38,620 nt of DNA from an uncultured Lachnospiraceae bacterium (GTDB lineage: Bacteria > Bacillota > Clostridia > Lachnospirales > Lachnospiraceae). The stretch is taken from the NCBI GenBank assembly GCA_947178125.1, contig CAMWXB010000039.1, positions 1-38,620 of the forward strand. Reading direction: 5' to 3'. Made by a program: the position numbers and the translations under genes. The notes below the pieces were generated by a model, which was given only the letters and a program-made list of their open reading frames with translations, was not told the origin of the DNA and did not search any database. Positions 16,138 to 24,824 of the stretch are shown one piece after another. Numbering within the stretch: the first letter of the stretch is position 1; every line of letters begins with the position of its first letter.

Positions 16138-18425
16138 TGAAATTTCCGGGCCAGCTGGTGTTCGGGCTGGATATCGGGACAAGAAGCATTGTAGGAACGG
16201 TAGGATATCGAACCGGAGAACGGTTCCATGTAGTTGCTCAGTGCGTCAGAGAGCATGAAACGCGCGCTATGCTGGATGGCCAGATTCATGACATTCATAA
16301 AGTGGGAGCGACCATTAATGATGTGAAGTTTCATTTGGAAGAAAAAGTCGGCCGGAAACTCAAAGATGTCTGCATTGCTGCGGCAGGACGTGTACTGCGG
16401 ACAATCACGACCCATGTGGAGCAGGAATTTCCCGGGGATAAAGAGATTGACGGGGAAGATATTTATGCGTTGGATTCCAGAGGCGTTGAGAAAGCATATG
16501 AGGAATTTCTGGAAACGAATGATACGGAGATAAAATTTTACTGTGTCGGCTATTCGGTTGTGCGGTATTATATGAATCATTATCCGATCAGCAATCTGGA
16601 AGGTCATAAGGCAGGAACGATCGGCGCCGATATTATTGCAACTTTTCTGCCTGACGATGTGGTGGACGGCCTGTATAAGGCGGTAGGGCTTGCCGGGCTT
16701 GAAGTGGTCAATCTGACGCTGGAGCCGATTGCCGCAATTCAGGTTGCAATACCGGAGATGTACAGGATGTTGAATATTGCGCTGGTGGACGTGGGAGCGG
16801 GTACATCGGATATTTCTATTACAAAAGACGGCAGCATTGTTGCGTATGGCATGATACCGATTGCCGGGGACGCGCTGACCGAGGTCATTGCCAAACATTG
16901 TCTTGTGGATTTTAAGACTGCGGAGAAGATCAAGCGGGCGGCAGGAGAAGAAGAGAACATCGAATATAAGGACATTCTGGGGCTGACACAGACCATTTCC
17001 CGTGAAAAGATTGCGGAAGTTTCCCGTCCTGTGATTCAGGATATGACAAAACGGGTCGCCGATAAAATTAAAGAACTGAATGGTGATAAATCGGTCAGTG
17101 CGGTATTTGTCGTCGGCGGCGGCGGAAGACTGCAGGGATATACGGAAAGCCTGGCCGAAGAACTCGATATTCAGAAAGAGAGAGTTGCGGTGCGCGGTGA
17201 AGAGGTCATGCAGCAGATTGCTTTTTATGAGGAAGACGCGAGAAAAGATTCTCTAATGGTGACACCGATTGGTATCTGTCTGAGTTTTTATGAGCAGAGC
17301 AATAATTTCATTTTTGTTTATTTTAATGACCAGAGAGTCAAACTTTATGATAACAATAAACTGGCGGTAGTGGATGCTGCCATGCAGGCGGAATTTACGA
17401 ACGACGGACTTTTCCCGAAAAGAGGAAAAGCGCTGAACTATTTCGTCAACGGGAAACCTCGTATTACCAGAGGAATGCTCGGTGAAGCGGCGATCATCCG
17501 TGTGAACGGGCAGGAAGCGGATATTTATACGCCGATTCATGCAAACGATCATGTGAGGGTCATCGAATCGACGGCGGGAGAACCGGCGGCATTAGATATC
17601 AATCAACTTCCGGAATATGGTGCTGTTATGCCGGTCGAAGTGAACGAGCAGAAAGTGAAACTGCCCAAATTCGCAATGGTGAACGGGCAGCTTCAATCGG
17701 GTTATTATGGCATTCAGGAGAATGATTCGATTGAATTTCTGAATTATTATACGGTCCGTCAGATTGCCGAGTTCATGGATGTCATCATCAATCAGGATAT
17801 GAATATTTATGTGAATAATAAGCTGGCTGACATGGATACGAAAGTATATGAGAATTTTGCCATTATCTGGACGATGGAAGAATTGCAGTTATCCGACAGG
17901 GATATTTATGGAAGCGGCGCGCCGGATACTTATGCCAATCTGCCGGAAGACGATGGCAGTTATATGAAGAGCGAGCCGAAGAAGGAGGAAAATCCGTTTG
18001 CAGCGGAGCAGGCAGCGATATACACGGGAGCATTAGCAGGCAGTACAGGAAGTACGGCGGGGATTTCTTCCGACAAAACAGCAGTGCCTGCCGGGAACAC
18101 AGATTCCTCCGGCGATATGCCTGCTCTGGGAGCCACAGATTCCGCTGAGGCGGCGACCGCTCCGGAATCCGCAGCATCTTCTGAAACGACTGCATCTTCC
18201 GAACAAACGAGTATTCCCATGGCGATTCAGGTCATGGTCAACGGAGCGCCGGTCCGGTTGGAAGGGAAAACGAGTTATATTTTTGTGGATGTATTCGATT
18301 ACATAAATTTTGATCTGTCGGTGCCGCAGGGAAGCGGTATCGCTACGGAACTGAATGGTAAAAACGCACAGTATATGGAGCCGATTCACAGCGGCGATGT
18401 AATTAAAATCTATTGGAAAGACTGA
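16125..18425 (+). CDS. FtsA-like actin-fold ATPase with long C-terminal extension
   Basis: This 766-residue protein starts at GTG 16125, eight bases after a GGGGGA site, inside the end of coaE. Residues 10-375 form an actin/HSP70-fold ATPase of the FtsA/PilM type: phosphate loop GLDIGTRSIVG, an SHS2-like insert, and VDVGAGTSDISI. After VVGGGGRLQGY come two extra segments that look like repeated small beta domains (around FVNGKPRITRGM and PKFAMVNGQLQSGYY). A Ser/Ala/Thr-rich low-complexity linker (about 625-700) and a last related domain (IQVMVNGAPVRLEGK) follow. FtsA anchors FtsZ to the membrane and is about 420 residues, so this is a longer clostridial relative. No amphipathic membrane-targeting helix was recognised at the C-terminus. 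The function is inferred. Confidence 0.82.
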   Translation: MSEMMKFPGQLVFGLDIGTRSIVGTVGYRTGERFHVVAQCVREHETRAMLDGQIHDIHKVGATINDVKFHLEEKVGRKLKDVCIAAAGRVLRTITTHVEQEFPGDKEIDGEDIYALDSRGVEKAYEEFLETNDTEIKFYCVGYSVVRYYMNHYPISNLEGHKAGTIGADIIATFLPDDVVDGLYKAVGLAGLEVVNLTLEPIAAIQVAIPEMYRMLNIALVDVGAGTSDISITKDGSIVAYGMIPIAGDALTEVIAKHCLVDFKTAEKIKRAAGEEENIEYKDILGLTQTISREKIAEVSRPVIQDMTKRVADKIKELNGDKSVSAVFVVGGGGRLQGYTESLAEELDIQKERVAVRGEEVMQQIAFYEEDARKDSLMVTPIGICLSFYEQSNNFIFVYFNDQRVKLYDNNKLAVVDAAMQAEFTNDGLFPKRGKALNYFVNGKPRITRGMLGEAAIIRVNGQEADIYTPIHANDHVRVIESTAGEPAALDINQLPEYGAVMPVEVNEQKVKLPKFAMVNGQLQSGYYGIQENDSIEFLNYYTVRQIAEFMDVIINQDMNIYVNNKLADMDTKVYENFAIIWTMEELQLSDRDIYGSGAPDTYANLPEDDGSYMKSEPKKEENPFAAEQAAIYTGALAGSTGSTAGISSDKTAVPAGNTDSSGDMPALGATDSAEAATAPESAASSETTASSEQTSIPMAIQVMVNGAPVRLEGKTSYIFVDVFDYINFDLSVPQGSGIATELNGKNAQYMEPIHSGDVIKIYWKD

Positions 18426-18434
18426 AAAATACTT

Positions 18435-19232
18435 ATGAGACTATGCAGTATAGCGAGCGGGAGCAGCGGGAATTGTATTTATGCGGGCTCTGATACGACA
18501 CACCTCCTGATTGATGTGGGTATCAGCGGCAAGCGTATTGAGGAAGGCGTTGCAACACTCGGATTAAAACTATCGGAAATAGACGGCATTTTTATTACCC
18601 ATGAACACGCGGACCATATAAGCGGTCTCGGTGTTCTTGCAAGAAAATATGCGATTCCCATTTACGGAACGCACGGGACGATTCAGGCCATCCGGCAGAC
18701 GGCTTCTCTCGGGAAAATAGACGATGCGCTTTTTCATTGTATCAGTGCCGACGAAAAATTTGTGATCAAGGATATGTCGCTGTATCCGATGCGGACTTCC
18801 CACGACGCGGCGGAGCCCGTAGCGTATCGGATCAGTCATGACAAGAAGAAAATTGGCATTATTACCGACCTGGGCTGTTATAACGATTATACGGTCGCCT
18901 GTCTGCAGGATTTGGATGTCCTGTATCTGGAAGCGAATCATGATGTCAATATGCTTCAGACCGGGCCATATCCTTATTATTTGAAACAGCGCATATTGAG
19001 CGAAAGAGGGCATTTATCCAATGAGGCATCCGGAAGGCTTTTATGCCGTCTGCTGAACGACCATATACAGGCGATCATGCTGGGGCATTTAAGCAAGGAG
19101 AATAATCTGCCGGAACTTGCCTATGAGACGGTCAAGGTCGAGATCATGATGTCGGATACGGACTATCAGGCGGATGATTTCCCGATTTATGTGGCAAAGA
19201 GAAGCGAAGTATCTCAAATGATTGAACTATAG
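18435..19232 (+). CDS. MBL-fold metallo-hydrolase, YycJ/WalJ type
   Basis: This 265-residue protein has the metallo-beta-lactamase fold, with SIASGSSGNC at the N-terminus, LLIDVGISGK and the metal motif THEHADH (about 55-61). Further likely ligands are in SHDAAEP, ITDLG and EANHD, and LGHLSKENN is near the end. This pattern fits the YycJ/WalJ family, thought to be a cytoplasmic 5'-3' DNA exonuclease linked in Firmicutes to the WalKR system and to DNA repair. Here it lies ten bases after the FtsA-like gene in the polA operon and not beside walKR. No strong ribosome binding site precedes ATG 18435. Its last bases lead directly into the ACT gene. Confidence 0.88.
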   Translation: MRLCSIASGSSGNCIYAGSDTTHLLIDVGISGKRIEEGVATLGLKLSEIDGIFITHEHADHISGLGVLARKYAIPIYGTHGTIQAIRQTASLGKIDDALFHCISADEKFVIKDMSLYPMRTSHDAAEPVAYRISHDKKKIGIITDLGCYNDYTVACLQDLDVLYLEANHDVNMLQTGPYPYYLKQRILSERGHLSNEASGRLLCRLLNDHIQAIMLGHLSKENNLPELAYETVKVEIMMSDTDYQADDFPIYVAKRSEVSQMIEL

Positions 19233-19254
19233 GCGGAAAGGAAATAGTATAGAG

Positions 19255-19527
19255 ATGAAAAAAACAATTATTACAGTGGTAGGAAAAGATACGGTCGGCA
19301 TCATTGCCAGGGTGTGCACCTATCTGGCGGACAATCAGATCAATATTCTGGATATTTCACAGACAATCGTACAGGATTATTTTAATATGATGATGATCGT
19401 GGATACGAATCATACGCAGAAAGAATTTGGCGTCATCGCGGAAGAACTGGCAAAGCTCGGAGAGAGCATCGGTGTGATCATCAAATGCCAGAAGGAAGAA
19501 ATCTTTAACAAGATGCACAGAATATAA
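19255..19527 (+). CDS. ACT domain protein, UPF0237 family
   Basis: This 90-residue protein consists almost wholly of one ACT domain ([16 protein letters not shown], then [11 protein letters not shown]). ACT domains bind amino acids or similar small ligands and often control enzymes. The start is ATG 19255, after AAAGGAA at 19237-19243; an upstream start at 19222 would overlap the metallo-hydrolase gene and lacks a site. UPF0237 is well known to sit next to UPF0210, as here (85 bases before it), which implies a shared function or complex. The ligand is unknown. Confidence 0.9.
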   Translation: MKKTIITVVGKDTVGIIARVCTYLADNQINILDISQTIVQDYFNMMMIVDTNHTQKEFGVIAEELAKLGESIGVIIKCQKEEIFNKMHRI

Positions 19528-19612
19528 GAGAGCAGTCCGGCGGCGAAAAGCATCGCAGGCACGGCTTTGGACCGAACGGTCATGGATTGAAGGCAGAAAG
19601 GAAGAAAACATA

Positions 19613-20977
19613 TTGATCAATATATTTGAAGTGGCAGAGACGAATGAAATGATCGAGAAAGAAAATCTGGATGTGCGGACGATTACGCTTGGCATCAGTC
19701 TGCTCGACTGTATCGATTCGGATTTGTATCAATTAAATGAGAAGATACATCATAAAATATATGAGGCGGCCAAAAGCCTTGTGGAGACGGGAGAGCAGAT
19801 TTCCAGAGAATATGGGATTCCTATTGTTAACAAGCGGATTGCCGTGACGCCGATTGCGCTCGTAGGCGGGGCAGCCTGTAAAACGGAAGAGGATTTTGTG
19901 TCGATTGCCCGTACGCTCGATAGAGTAGCGCATGAAGTAGGCGTGAATTTTATCGGCGGTTATTCCGCGCTGGTATCGAAAGGAATGACCGCGGCGGATG
20001 AACTGCTGATTCGCTCGATTCCGAAGGCACTTTCCGTAACGGAAAGGGTGTGCAGTTCTGTTAACGTGGGTTCTACCAAGAGCGGTATCAATATGGATGC
20101 CGTAAAACTGACAGGAGAGATTATCAAACGGACGGCGGAGGCGACGAAGGATGCGGATTCTTTAGGATGTGCCAAACTTGTCATTTTCTGCAATGCGCCG
20201 GACGATAATCCGTTTATGGCAGGCGCTTTTCATGGAGTGACGGAAGCGGATAAGATCATCAATGTCGGAGTCAGCGGTCCGGGTGTTGTGAAGACGGCGC
20301 TTGAAAAAGTCCGCGGAGAGAATTTTGAAGTGCTTTGTGAGACCATTAAGAAAACTGCTTTTAAAGTGACCCGTGTCGGCCAGCTGGTGGCAAAAGAGGC
20401 ATCCAAAAGGCTTCAGGTCCCGTTCGGTATCGTAGACCTGTCCCTTGCACCGACGCCGGCGATTGGGGACAGCGTGGCGGATATTTTATGTGAGATAGGC
20501 TTGGAACATGTGGGTGCGCCCGGTACGACAGCGGCGCTTGCTCTTTTAAATGATCAGGTAAAAAAAGGCGGCGTGATGGCATCTTCCTATGTAGGGGGAT
20601 TGAGTGGAGCATTTATTCCGGTCAGCGAAGATCAGGGCATGATCGATGCCGTGACCGCAGGTGCGTTGACGTTGGAAAAGTTGGAAGCGATGACCTGTGT
20701 CTGCTCCGTAGGACTGGACATGATCGCAATTCCGGGAGATACGAAAGCAACGACGATTTCCGGTATCATTGCCGATGAGATGGCTATTGGCATGATCAAT
20801 CAGAAAACGACGGCTGTCCGTCTGATTCCAGTCATTGGAAAAGACGTGGGAGAGACCGTGGAGTTCGGCGGTCTGCTCGGCTATGCGCCGATCATGCCGG
20901 TCAACCAGTTCTCATGCGATGATTTTGTGAACCGCGGCGGCAGAATCCCGGCCCCGATTCACAGCTTTAAAAATTAA
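19613..20977 (+). CDS. UPF0210 / PFL family protein
   Basis: This 454-residue protein begins at TTG 19613, eight bases after AGGAAG. The N-terminal sequence [17 protein letters not shown] is the hallmark of UPF0210. The family is related in fold to glycyl-radical (pyruvate formate lyase-like) proteins, but its reaction is not established. Conserved stretches here are [31 protein letters not shown] and [15 protein letters not shown]. It pairs with the ACT protein upstream, which suggests an amino-acid-responsive enzyme. It appears to end the polA operon; a short weak hairpin (GTCCT/AGGAC, 20979-20997) follows without a T tract. Confidence 0.92.
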   Translation: MINIFEVAETNEMIEKENLDVRTITLGISLLDCIDSDLYQLNEKIHHKIYEAAKSLVETGEQISREYGIPIVNKRIAVTPIALVGGAACKTEEDFVSIARTLDRVAHEVGVNFIGGYSALVSKGMTAADELLIRSIPKALSVTERVCSSVNVGSTKSGINMDAVKLTGEIIKRTAEATKDADSLGCAKLVIFCNAPDDNPFMAGAFHGVTEADKIINVGVSGPGVVKTALEKVRGENFEVLCETIKKTAFKVTRVGQLVAKEASKRLQVPFGIVDLSLAPTPAIGDSVADILCEIGLEHVGAPGTTAALALLNDQVKKGGVMASSYVGGLSGAFIPVSEDQGMIDAVTAGALTLEKLEAMTCVCSVGLDMIAIPGDTKATTISGIIADEMAIGMINQKTTAVRLIPVIGKDVGETVEFGGLLGYAPIMPVNQFSCDDFVNRGGRIPAPIHSFKN

Positions 20978-21052
20978 GTCCTGGTCGTGAGAGGACGATT
21001 GAACAGGAAATGCAGTATTGAGAAAGCATATAGGGTGGAAAGGCAGTCATAA

Positions 21053-22435
21053 ATGTCAGAAAAAGCTTTAAAACCGAAAACACATAAGATGACAGAGGGG
21101 AATCCGTTTCGTACGATTCTCCTTTTTGCAGTGCCGATGATCCTTTCGAATCTTTTTCAGCAGCTGTATAACGTTATTGATACGATCATCGTAGGTAAAA
21201 GACTGGGAACGGAAGCGCTTGCGGCAGTCGGAAGCGCGAGCAGCATTACGGCGGTCTTTGTGCAGCTGGCGACGGGTCTTGCGCTTGGCGGTTCTATCGT
21301 CATCGCGCAGTATTTCGGGGCAGGAAGAACAGAGAAAATATGGCAGTGCATGACTACATCCGTTCTTTTTTCGGCAGGTGTTGCATTTCTCTCAACGGCA
21401 GGTATCTGGGCTGGGGCGGAGCCGCTTCTGCGGCTGGTCAATACACCGGAAGAAATTGTCGCAATGGGAGTCAGTTACCTGCGTTTCTATTTTCTGGGGT
21501 GCGTTCCGATTTTTGTTTATAATGCGTTGAACGGTGTTTATGTGGCACTTGGAGATTCCAGAACACCGCTTAAATTTCTGATTCTTTCTTCAGTACTCAA
21601 TGTGCTTTTAGACCTGTTTTTTATCATCGGGCTGCATGGCGGTGTCGGCGGAGCGGCTTTGGCTACGGCAATTTCGCAGTTTGCCGCCGCGATGTTCGCG
21701 GTGAAGGATATGCCGAAGCTGTTAAAAGAGTTTGAACGCGGCAGGTCCGGCGCCCTGTTCGATAAGGCGCTGTTGTTTACAATGCTGCGATTTGCCCTGC
21801 CTTCGGCGCTGCAGCAGTCCATCGTATCGGTAGGTTCCGTCATCGTGCAGGCGACAATCAACAGTTTTGGTTCGGCGGTCATCGCGGGGAGCGCGGCTGC
21901 GGCCAAAGTCGTCAATCTGGCAACGGCTGTTCCCATTAATTACAGCAATGCCTATGCGAATTATGTAGGACAGAACATCGGGGCGTGCAAAGAAGAGCGC
22001 ATTCGGCCGGGACTTTGGGCATCTATTTTAAGCTGTGGAGGACTTTCCCTGCTGTTGACAGCCGTTTTTGAGATGTTTCCAAATCAGATTATTCGGCTTT
22101 TTATAGAAGAGGCGGAAACAGACCTGGAAGAGGTCATTGCGGTGGGAACTGCTTATATCAGAGTCGTAGGCGCGTTCCTTGTTATCTTTTCCACCTTTAT
22201 GCTGGTGAAAGCGACGTTCAAAGGAAGCGGGGATATGAGCTGGTTCATTCTGACAACGCTGCTCAGTTTTTTTATCCGGCTGTTTTTGACGGTCGGTTTT
22301 GCAGAGGTTGTCGGTGTGGAGATCATCTGGTGGGCATTCTGCGCCGGCTGGACGATTGCACTGCTCGTTGCAGCCGCCAGATATTTTCAGGGCGGCTGGC
22401 GGATGAAGAGCATTACTGGTGCAGATGATTCTTGA
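21053..22435 (+). CDS. MATE-family multidrug/toxin exporter
   Basis: This 460-residue integral membrane protein has about 12 hydrophobic helices in two similar halves, typical of MATE transporters. These export drugs or metabolites in exchange for Na+ or H+. Recognisable family stretches are VPMILSNLFQQLYNVIDTI, GTEALAAVGSAS and YANYVGQNIGA. It starts at ATG 21053 after AAAGG. Its last 23 bases overlap the 3' end of the DtxR-type gene on the opposite strand. The substrate cannot be told from sequence. Confidence 0.94.
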   Translation: MSEKALKPKTHKMTEGNPFRTILLFAVPMILSNLFQQLYNVIDTIIVGKRLGTEALAAVGSASSITAVFVQLATGLALGGSIVIAQYFGAGRTEKIWQCMTTSVLFSAGVAFLSTAGIWAGAEPLLRLVNTPEEIVAMGVSYLRFYFLGCVPIFVYNALNGVYVALGDSRTPLKFLILSSVLNVLLDLFFIIGLHGGVGGAALATAISQFAAAMFAVKDMPKLLKEFERGRSGALFDKALLFTMLRFALPSALQQSIVSVGSVIVQATINSFGSAVIAGSAAAAKVVNLATAVPINYSNAYANYVGQNIGACKEERIRPGLWASILSCGGLSLLLTAVFEMFPNQIIRLFIEEAETDLEEVIAVGTAYIRVVGAFLVIFSTFMLVKATFKGSGDMSWFILTTLLSFFIRLFLTVGFAEVVGVEIIWWAFCAGWTIALLVAAARYFQGGWRMKSITGADDS

Positions 22436-22775
22436 TCGCTTCAAAACTTTCTTTACTGATGACATGCTCCATTTTACAGGCATCTTCCACGGCGGTCTTT
22501 TCATTGACGCCGAGCTCCATCAGCCAGCGGGAGAGCAGCAGATGGCGCTCATACATGGTCTCTGCGATCTGTCTTCCGGCATCGGTCAGTGTGATGAAGC
22601 CGCTGTCGTCTACTCTGATATAACCGTTTTCACGGAGGTTCTTCATAGCGACGCTGACACTCGGCTTTTTGTATTCCAGTTCGTGGGCAATATCGATGGA
22701 GCGGACGTTTCCCTTTTTTTGCCCAAGCATTAAAATCGTTTCCAGATAATTTTCGGCTGATTCCTGTATTTTCAA
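22413..22775 (-). CDS. DtxR-family metal-dependent repressor
   Basis: This 120-residue protein starts with TTG (22775), placed six bases after a perfect GGAGGT site (22782-22787). The frame stays open upstream to 22862 but has no site there. An N-terminal winged helix (about 1-65: RSIDIAHELEYKKPSVSVAMKNL) is followed by the metal-binding dimer domain. Likely metal ligands are H78 (ERH) and C100-K-M-E103-H104. In DtxR/IdeR the matching position is Cys, while MntR has Glu, so iron is favoured over manganese. There is no SH3-like third domain. An inverted repeat just upstream is a candidate self-regulatory operator. The neighbours are a MATE exporter and a Cys-rich protein. Confidence 0.88.
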   Translation of the reverse strand: MKIQESAENYLETILMLGQKKGNVRSIDIAHELEYKKPSVSVAMKNLRENGYIRVDDSGFITLTDAGRQIAETMYERHLLLSRWLMELGVNEKTAVEDACKMEHVISKESFEAIKNHLHQ

Positions 22776-22781
22776 GATGAT

Positions 22782-22787
22782 ACCTCC
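22782..22787 (-). promoter_or_regulatory. Ribosome binding site deciding the TTG start of the DtxR-type gene
   Basis: GGAGGT on the minus strand lies six bases before the TTG codon that starts at 22775. The longer in-frame reading up to 22862 has no comparable site. Confidence 0.8.
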
Positions 22788-22829
22788 GTACTTTGCAATG
22801 ATATGAACAAAAAATACTGTAAGTTTACT

Positions 22830-22847
22830 GTTTAGTGTAACATAAAC
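22830..22847 (-). promoter_or_regulatory. Candidate operator of the DtxR-type repressor
   Basis: GTTTA-N8-TAAAC is an 18-bp interrupted palindrome centred about 63 bases upstream of the TTG start. This matches the size and placement of DtxR-family operators, although the core does not match the classic TTAGG half-site. Binding is inferred only. Confidence 0.45.
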
Positions 22848-22874
22848 GAAAGCACTTTGCAAACTTCCGAAGGC

Positions 22875-22900
22875 AAAAGATTGCGAGATGAAAAGATTGC
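22875..22900 (+). repeat. Short direct repeats in the DtxR/Cys-rich intergenic region
   Basis: AAAAGATTGC occurs at 22875-22884 and again at 22891-22900, 16 bases apart. The 263-base spacer between the divergent genes also holds CTTCCGAAG (22864-22872) and AT-rich sequence, but no open reading frame I would support. Confidence 0.5.
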
Positions 22901-22974
22901 AGGAGCAAAAAAGTGCAGAAATATTTACAGAGATATTTAAAGGGAAATTTAAAGGAATATATTGCAGAAATGTA

Positions 22975-23004
22975 TTGCCTGTTTTATAGGGGCTATGTTA
23001 TAGT
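22975..23004 (+). promoter_or_regulatory. Promoter of the Cys-rich protein gene
   Basis: TTGCCT (22975-22980), 18 bases, then TATAGT (22999-23004). It lies 34 bases before ATG 23039. Confidence 0.65.
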
Positions 23005-23038
23005 ATGCTAATAATGATAATGAGCAGGAGGTAGCTGT

Positions 23039-23488
23039 ATGGCGGAAGAACATAAGAAGGGCTTAAACGCCGATCTGGTATGGAACGACCTGATGAGCTG
23101 CTGCAGAAGCGAAGGTGTCTGCGGACAGTGTCAGCAGGAGAAGTGCACGATTGGTTATGCCAAACAATGTATCGGTAATTATAAGAAGGAACCGAAAAAG
23201 GAAGTTCCGGAAGGTACGGAAAATGTTCCGACGACAGATTTTAAAGTATTTGATGAGGTTGAACTGGAAACTGCAATCGCACATATCCTGAAAGAGTGCA
23301 AAGACTGTAAAGAAGACCATACGGAAGAATGCATCATTAATGTTGTCCGTAACTGCTATGAGGTCGGTCTTTTAGGTGACGTGCAGCCCTACGAAGGAAG
23401 TGCGCTGCAATATTTGATGTATCTGCAGAGTAATTATCCGGAGAAATCGTTACATATTGCAGAACTTTATAGACAGCAGCAATCATAA
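23039..23488 (+). CDS. Cysteine-rich protein with duplicated four-Cys motif
   Basis: This 149-residue protein is of unknown function. The start is sure (AGGAGGT six bases before ATG 23039). It has ten cysteines. Two groups repeat one spacing: C28-x2-C31-x4-C36-x7-C44 and C87-x2-C90-x7-C98-x7-C106, with a further C21-C22 pair. There is no signal peptide or membrane helix, so it is probably cytoplasmic and may bind zinc or an iron-sulfur cluster. The middle (49-75) is charged and flexible; the C-terminal 40 residues are helical. It is monocistronic, with its own promoter and terminator, divergent from the DtxR-type regulator. Metal-linked control is plausible but unproven. Confidence 0.8.
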   Translation: MAEEHKKGLNADLVWNDLMSCCRSEGVCGQCQQEKCTIGYAKQCIGNYKKEPKKEVPEGTENVPTTDFKVFDEVELETAIAHILKECKDCKEDHTEECIINVVRNCYEVGLLGDVQPYEGSALQYLMYLQSNYPEKSLHIAELYRQQQS

Positions 23489-23493
23489 AACTT

Positions 23494-23532
23494 CTGCCCT
23501 GTGCCAAATGTTTTTCAAACGGTACAGGGCAG
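23494..23532. terminator. Bidirectional terminator between Cys-rich gene and prs
   Basis: CTGCCCTGTGCC (23494-23505) pairs with GGTACAGGGCAG (23521-23532) as a 12-bp stem with one G-U, around a 15-base loop. TTTAAATTT follows on the plus strand and AAGTTTTAT on the minus strand. It sits between convergent genes. Confidence 0.85.
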
Positions 23533-23545
23533 TTTAAATTTCTGA

Positions 23546-24739
23546 TCAGCCGTCTAACGCATCCGCTTCCCGGTTATTGTATTTGGCCAGTATCGTGTGA
23601 ATTTTCTCTGTCGGCGTATAAATATTTGACATGGAAGCATCGTGGTTCATGAAGTTGATGATCGAAGCGATGAATTTGCTCATATCCGCTTCCTGATAAT
23701 AGGGTTTTTCTTTTAATTCCGGCGGCTGATAGCATAGATTCGTCGTAATGATGCGGTCGAAATAGCATTGCTCGTAAGCTTTGTCAAAAGCTTCAAGCCC
23801 GTCCGTAAAAAGGCCGAAAGTACAACAGATGAAAACGCGTTTCGCATTCATTTTTTTCAACTGTTTGGCGGTATCTATCATACTTCCGCCGGAAGATATC
23901 ATATCGTCGATGATAATGACATCTTTGCCGTCAATATTATCCCCCAGAAATTCATGTGCAACGATTGGGTTCTTGCCGTTTACGATCGTGGAGTAATCAC
24001 GGCGTTTGTAGAACATTCCCGTATCCACACCGAGCACGTTCGCAAAATATACGGCTCTGTCAAGAGCGCCTTCGTCCGGACTGATGACCGTCGTATGTTC
24101 TTTGTCGATCAGTAAATCTTTGGTCGTATGAAGTAGTGCGCGCATGAACTGATAATGCGGCGTATAATTATCGAAGCCTTTGATCGGAACGGAGTTCTGG
24201 ACTCTTGGGTCATGGGCATCGAAGGTAATGAAATTGGAAACACCCATACTCATCAATTCCTTGATTGCGTAAGCGCAGTCTAATGATTCCCGGCCGTTTC
24301 TTTTGTGCTGTCTGCCCTCATAGAGGAAGGGCATGATGACATTGACGCGGTGGGCCTTGCCGTTGATTGCGGCAATGATTCTTTTCAGATCCTGATAATG
24401 GTCGTCGGGCGACATATGATTCGTAAATCCATTCATGGAATAGGTCATGCTGTGGTTGCAGACATCCGTCAGAATAAAGATGTCTTTTCCTCTGACGGAA
24501 GTATTGAGAACCGCTTTCCCTTCGCCGCTGCCGAAACGCGGGCAGTCAACTTCAATAAGATAGTTATCTTCCATGTAGCCATAGAAAGCAGGGTCGTTTT
24601 TGAAGCTGTTGTCCAGATTCTGTCTGAATTCTACCAGATAGCTGTTGATCTTCTGAGCCAGCGGAAGAGCGGCCTCGGTTGACAGTATCATAATCGGAGC
24701 AACAGGCATTGCTGTCTTTAGTTGTTCTATATTTGGCAT
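23546..24739 (-). CDS. prs: Ribose-phosphate pyrophosphokinase (PRPP synthetase), long form
   Basis: This 397-residue enzyme should make PRPP from ribose-5-phosphate and ATP for nucleotide, histidine and tryptophan synthesis. The PRPP-binding loop DVIIIDDMISSGGSM is near residue 275. The first-half loop reads EGRQHKRNGRES where the classical enzyme has RQDRK...REPIT, and FDAHDPRVQ replaces the usual DLHAGQIQ. At 397 residues it is about 80 longer than the classical form; I know this variant from clostridia. TTGGAG six bases before the start supports ATG 24739; the in-frame TTG at 24751 is part of that site. A clear promoter lies upstream. Confidence 0.9.
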   Translation of the reverse strand: MPNIEQLKTAMPVAPIMILSTEAALPLAQKINSYLVEFRQNLDNSFKNDPAFYGYMEDNYLIEVDCPRFGSGEGKAVLNTSVRGKDIFILTDVCNHSMTYSMNGFTNHMSPDDHYQDLKRIIAAINGKAHRVNVIMPFLYEGRQHKRNGRESLDCAYAIKELMSMGVSNFITFDAHDPRVQNSVPIKGFDNYTPHYQFMRALLHTTKDLLIDKEHTTVISPDEGALDRAVYFANVLGVDTGMFYKRRDYSTIVNGKNPIVAHEFLGDNIDGKDVIIIDDMISSGGSMIDTAKQLKKMNAKRVFICCTFGLFTDGLEAFDKAYEQCYFDRIITTNLCYQPPELKEKPYYQEADMSKFIASIINFMNHDASMSNIYTPTEKIHTILAKYNNREADALDG

Positions 24740-24775
24740 AATATTCTCCAATCTGTAAAAAAATATCTCACTTTC

Positions 24776-24804
24776 TTTATATCATTATGCTAGTGACACG
24801 TCAA
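24776..24804 (-). promoter_or_regulatory. Promoter of prs
   Basis: On the minus strand TTGACG (24804-24799) is followed after 17 bases by TATAAA (24781-24776), 37 bases before the prs start codon. It overlaps a candidate divergent promoter. Confidence 0.75.
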
Positions 24805-24821
24805 GGAAATTCTTGTAATAT
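24793..24821 (+). promoter_or_regulatory. Candidate promoter for the PDZ/radical-SAM - der operon
   Basis: GTGACA (24793-24798), 17 bases, TAATAT (24816-24821). Transcription would begin near 24828, where the block of nested hairpins starts. It lies on top of the prs promoter on the other strand. Confidence 0.4.
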
Positions 24822-24824
24822 AGT

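Noticed and set aside
20979-20997. GTCCT/AGGAC hairpin as terminator of the polA operon
   Set aside because: The stem is only 5 bp and no T tract follows, so I mention it only with the UPF0210 gene.
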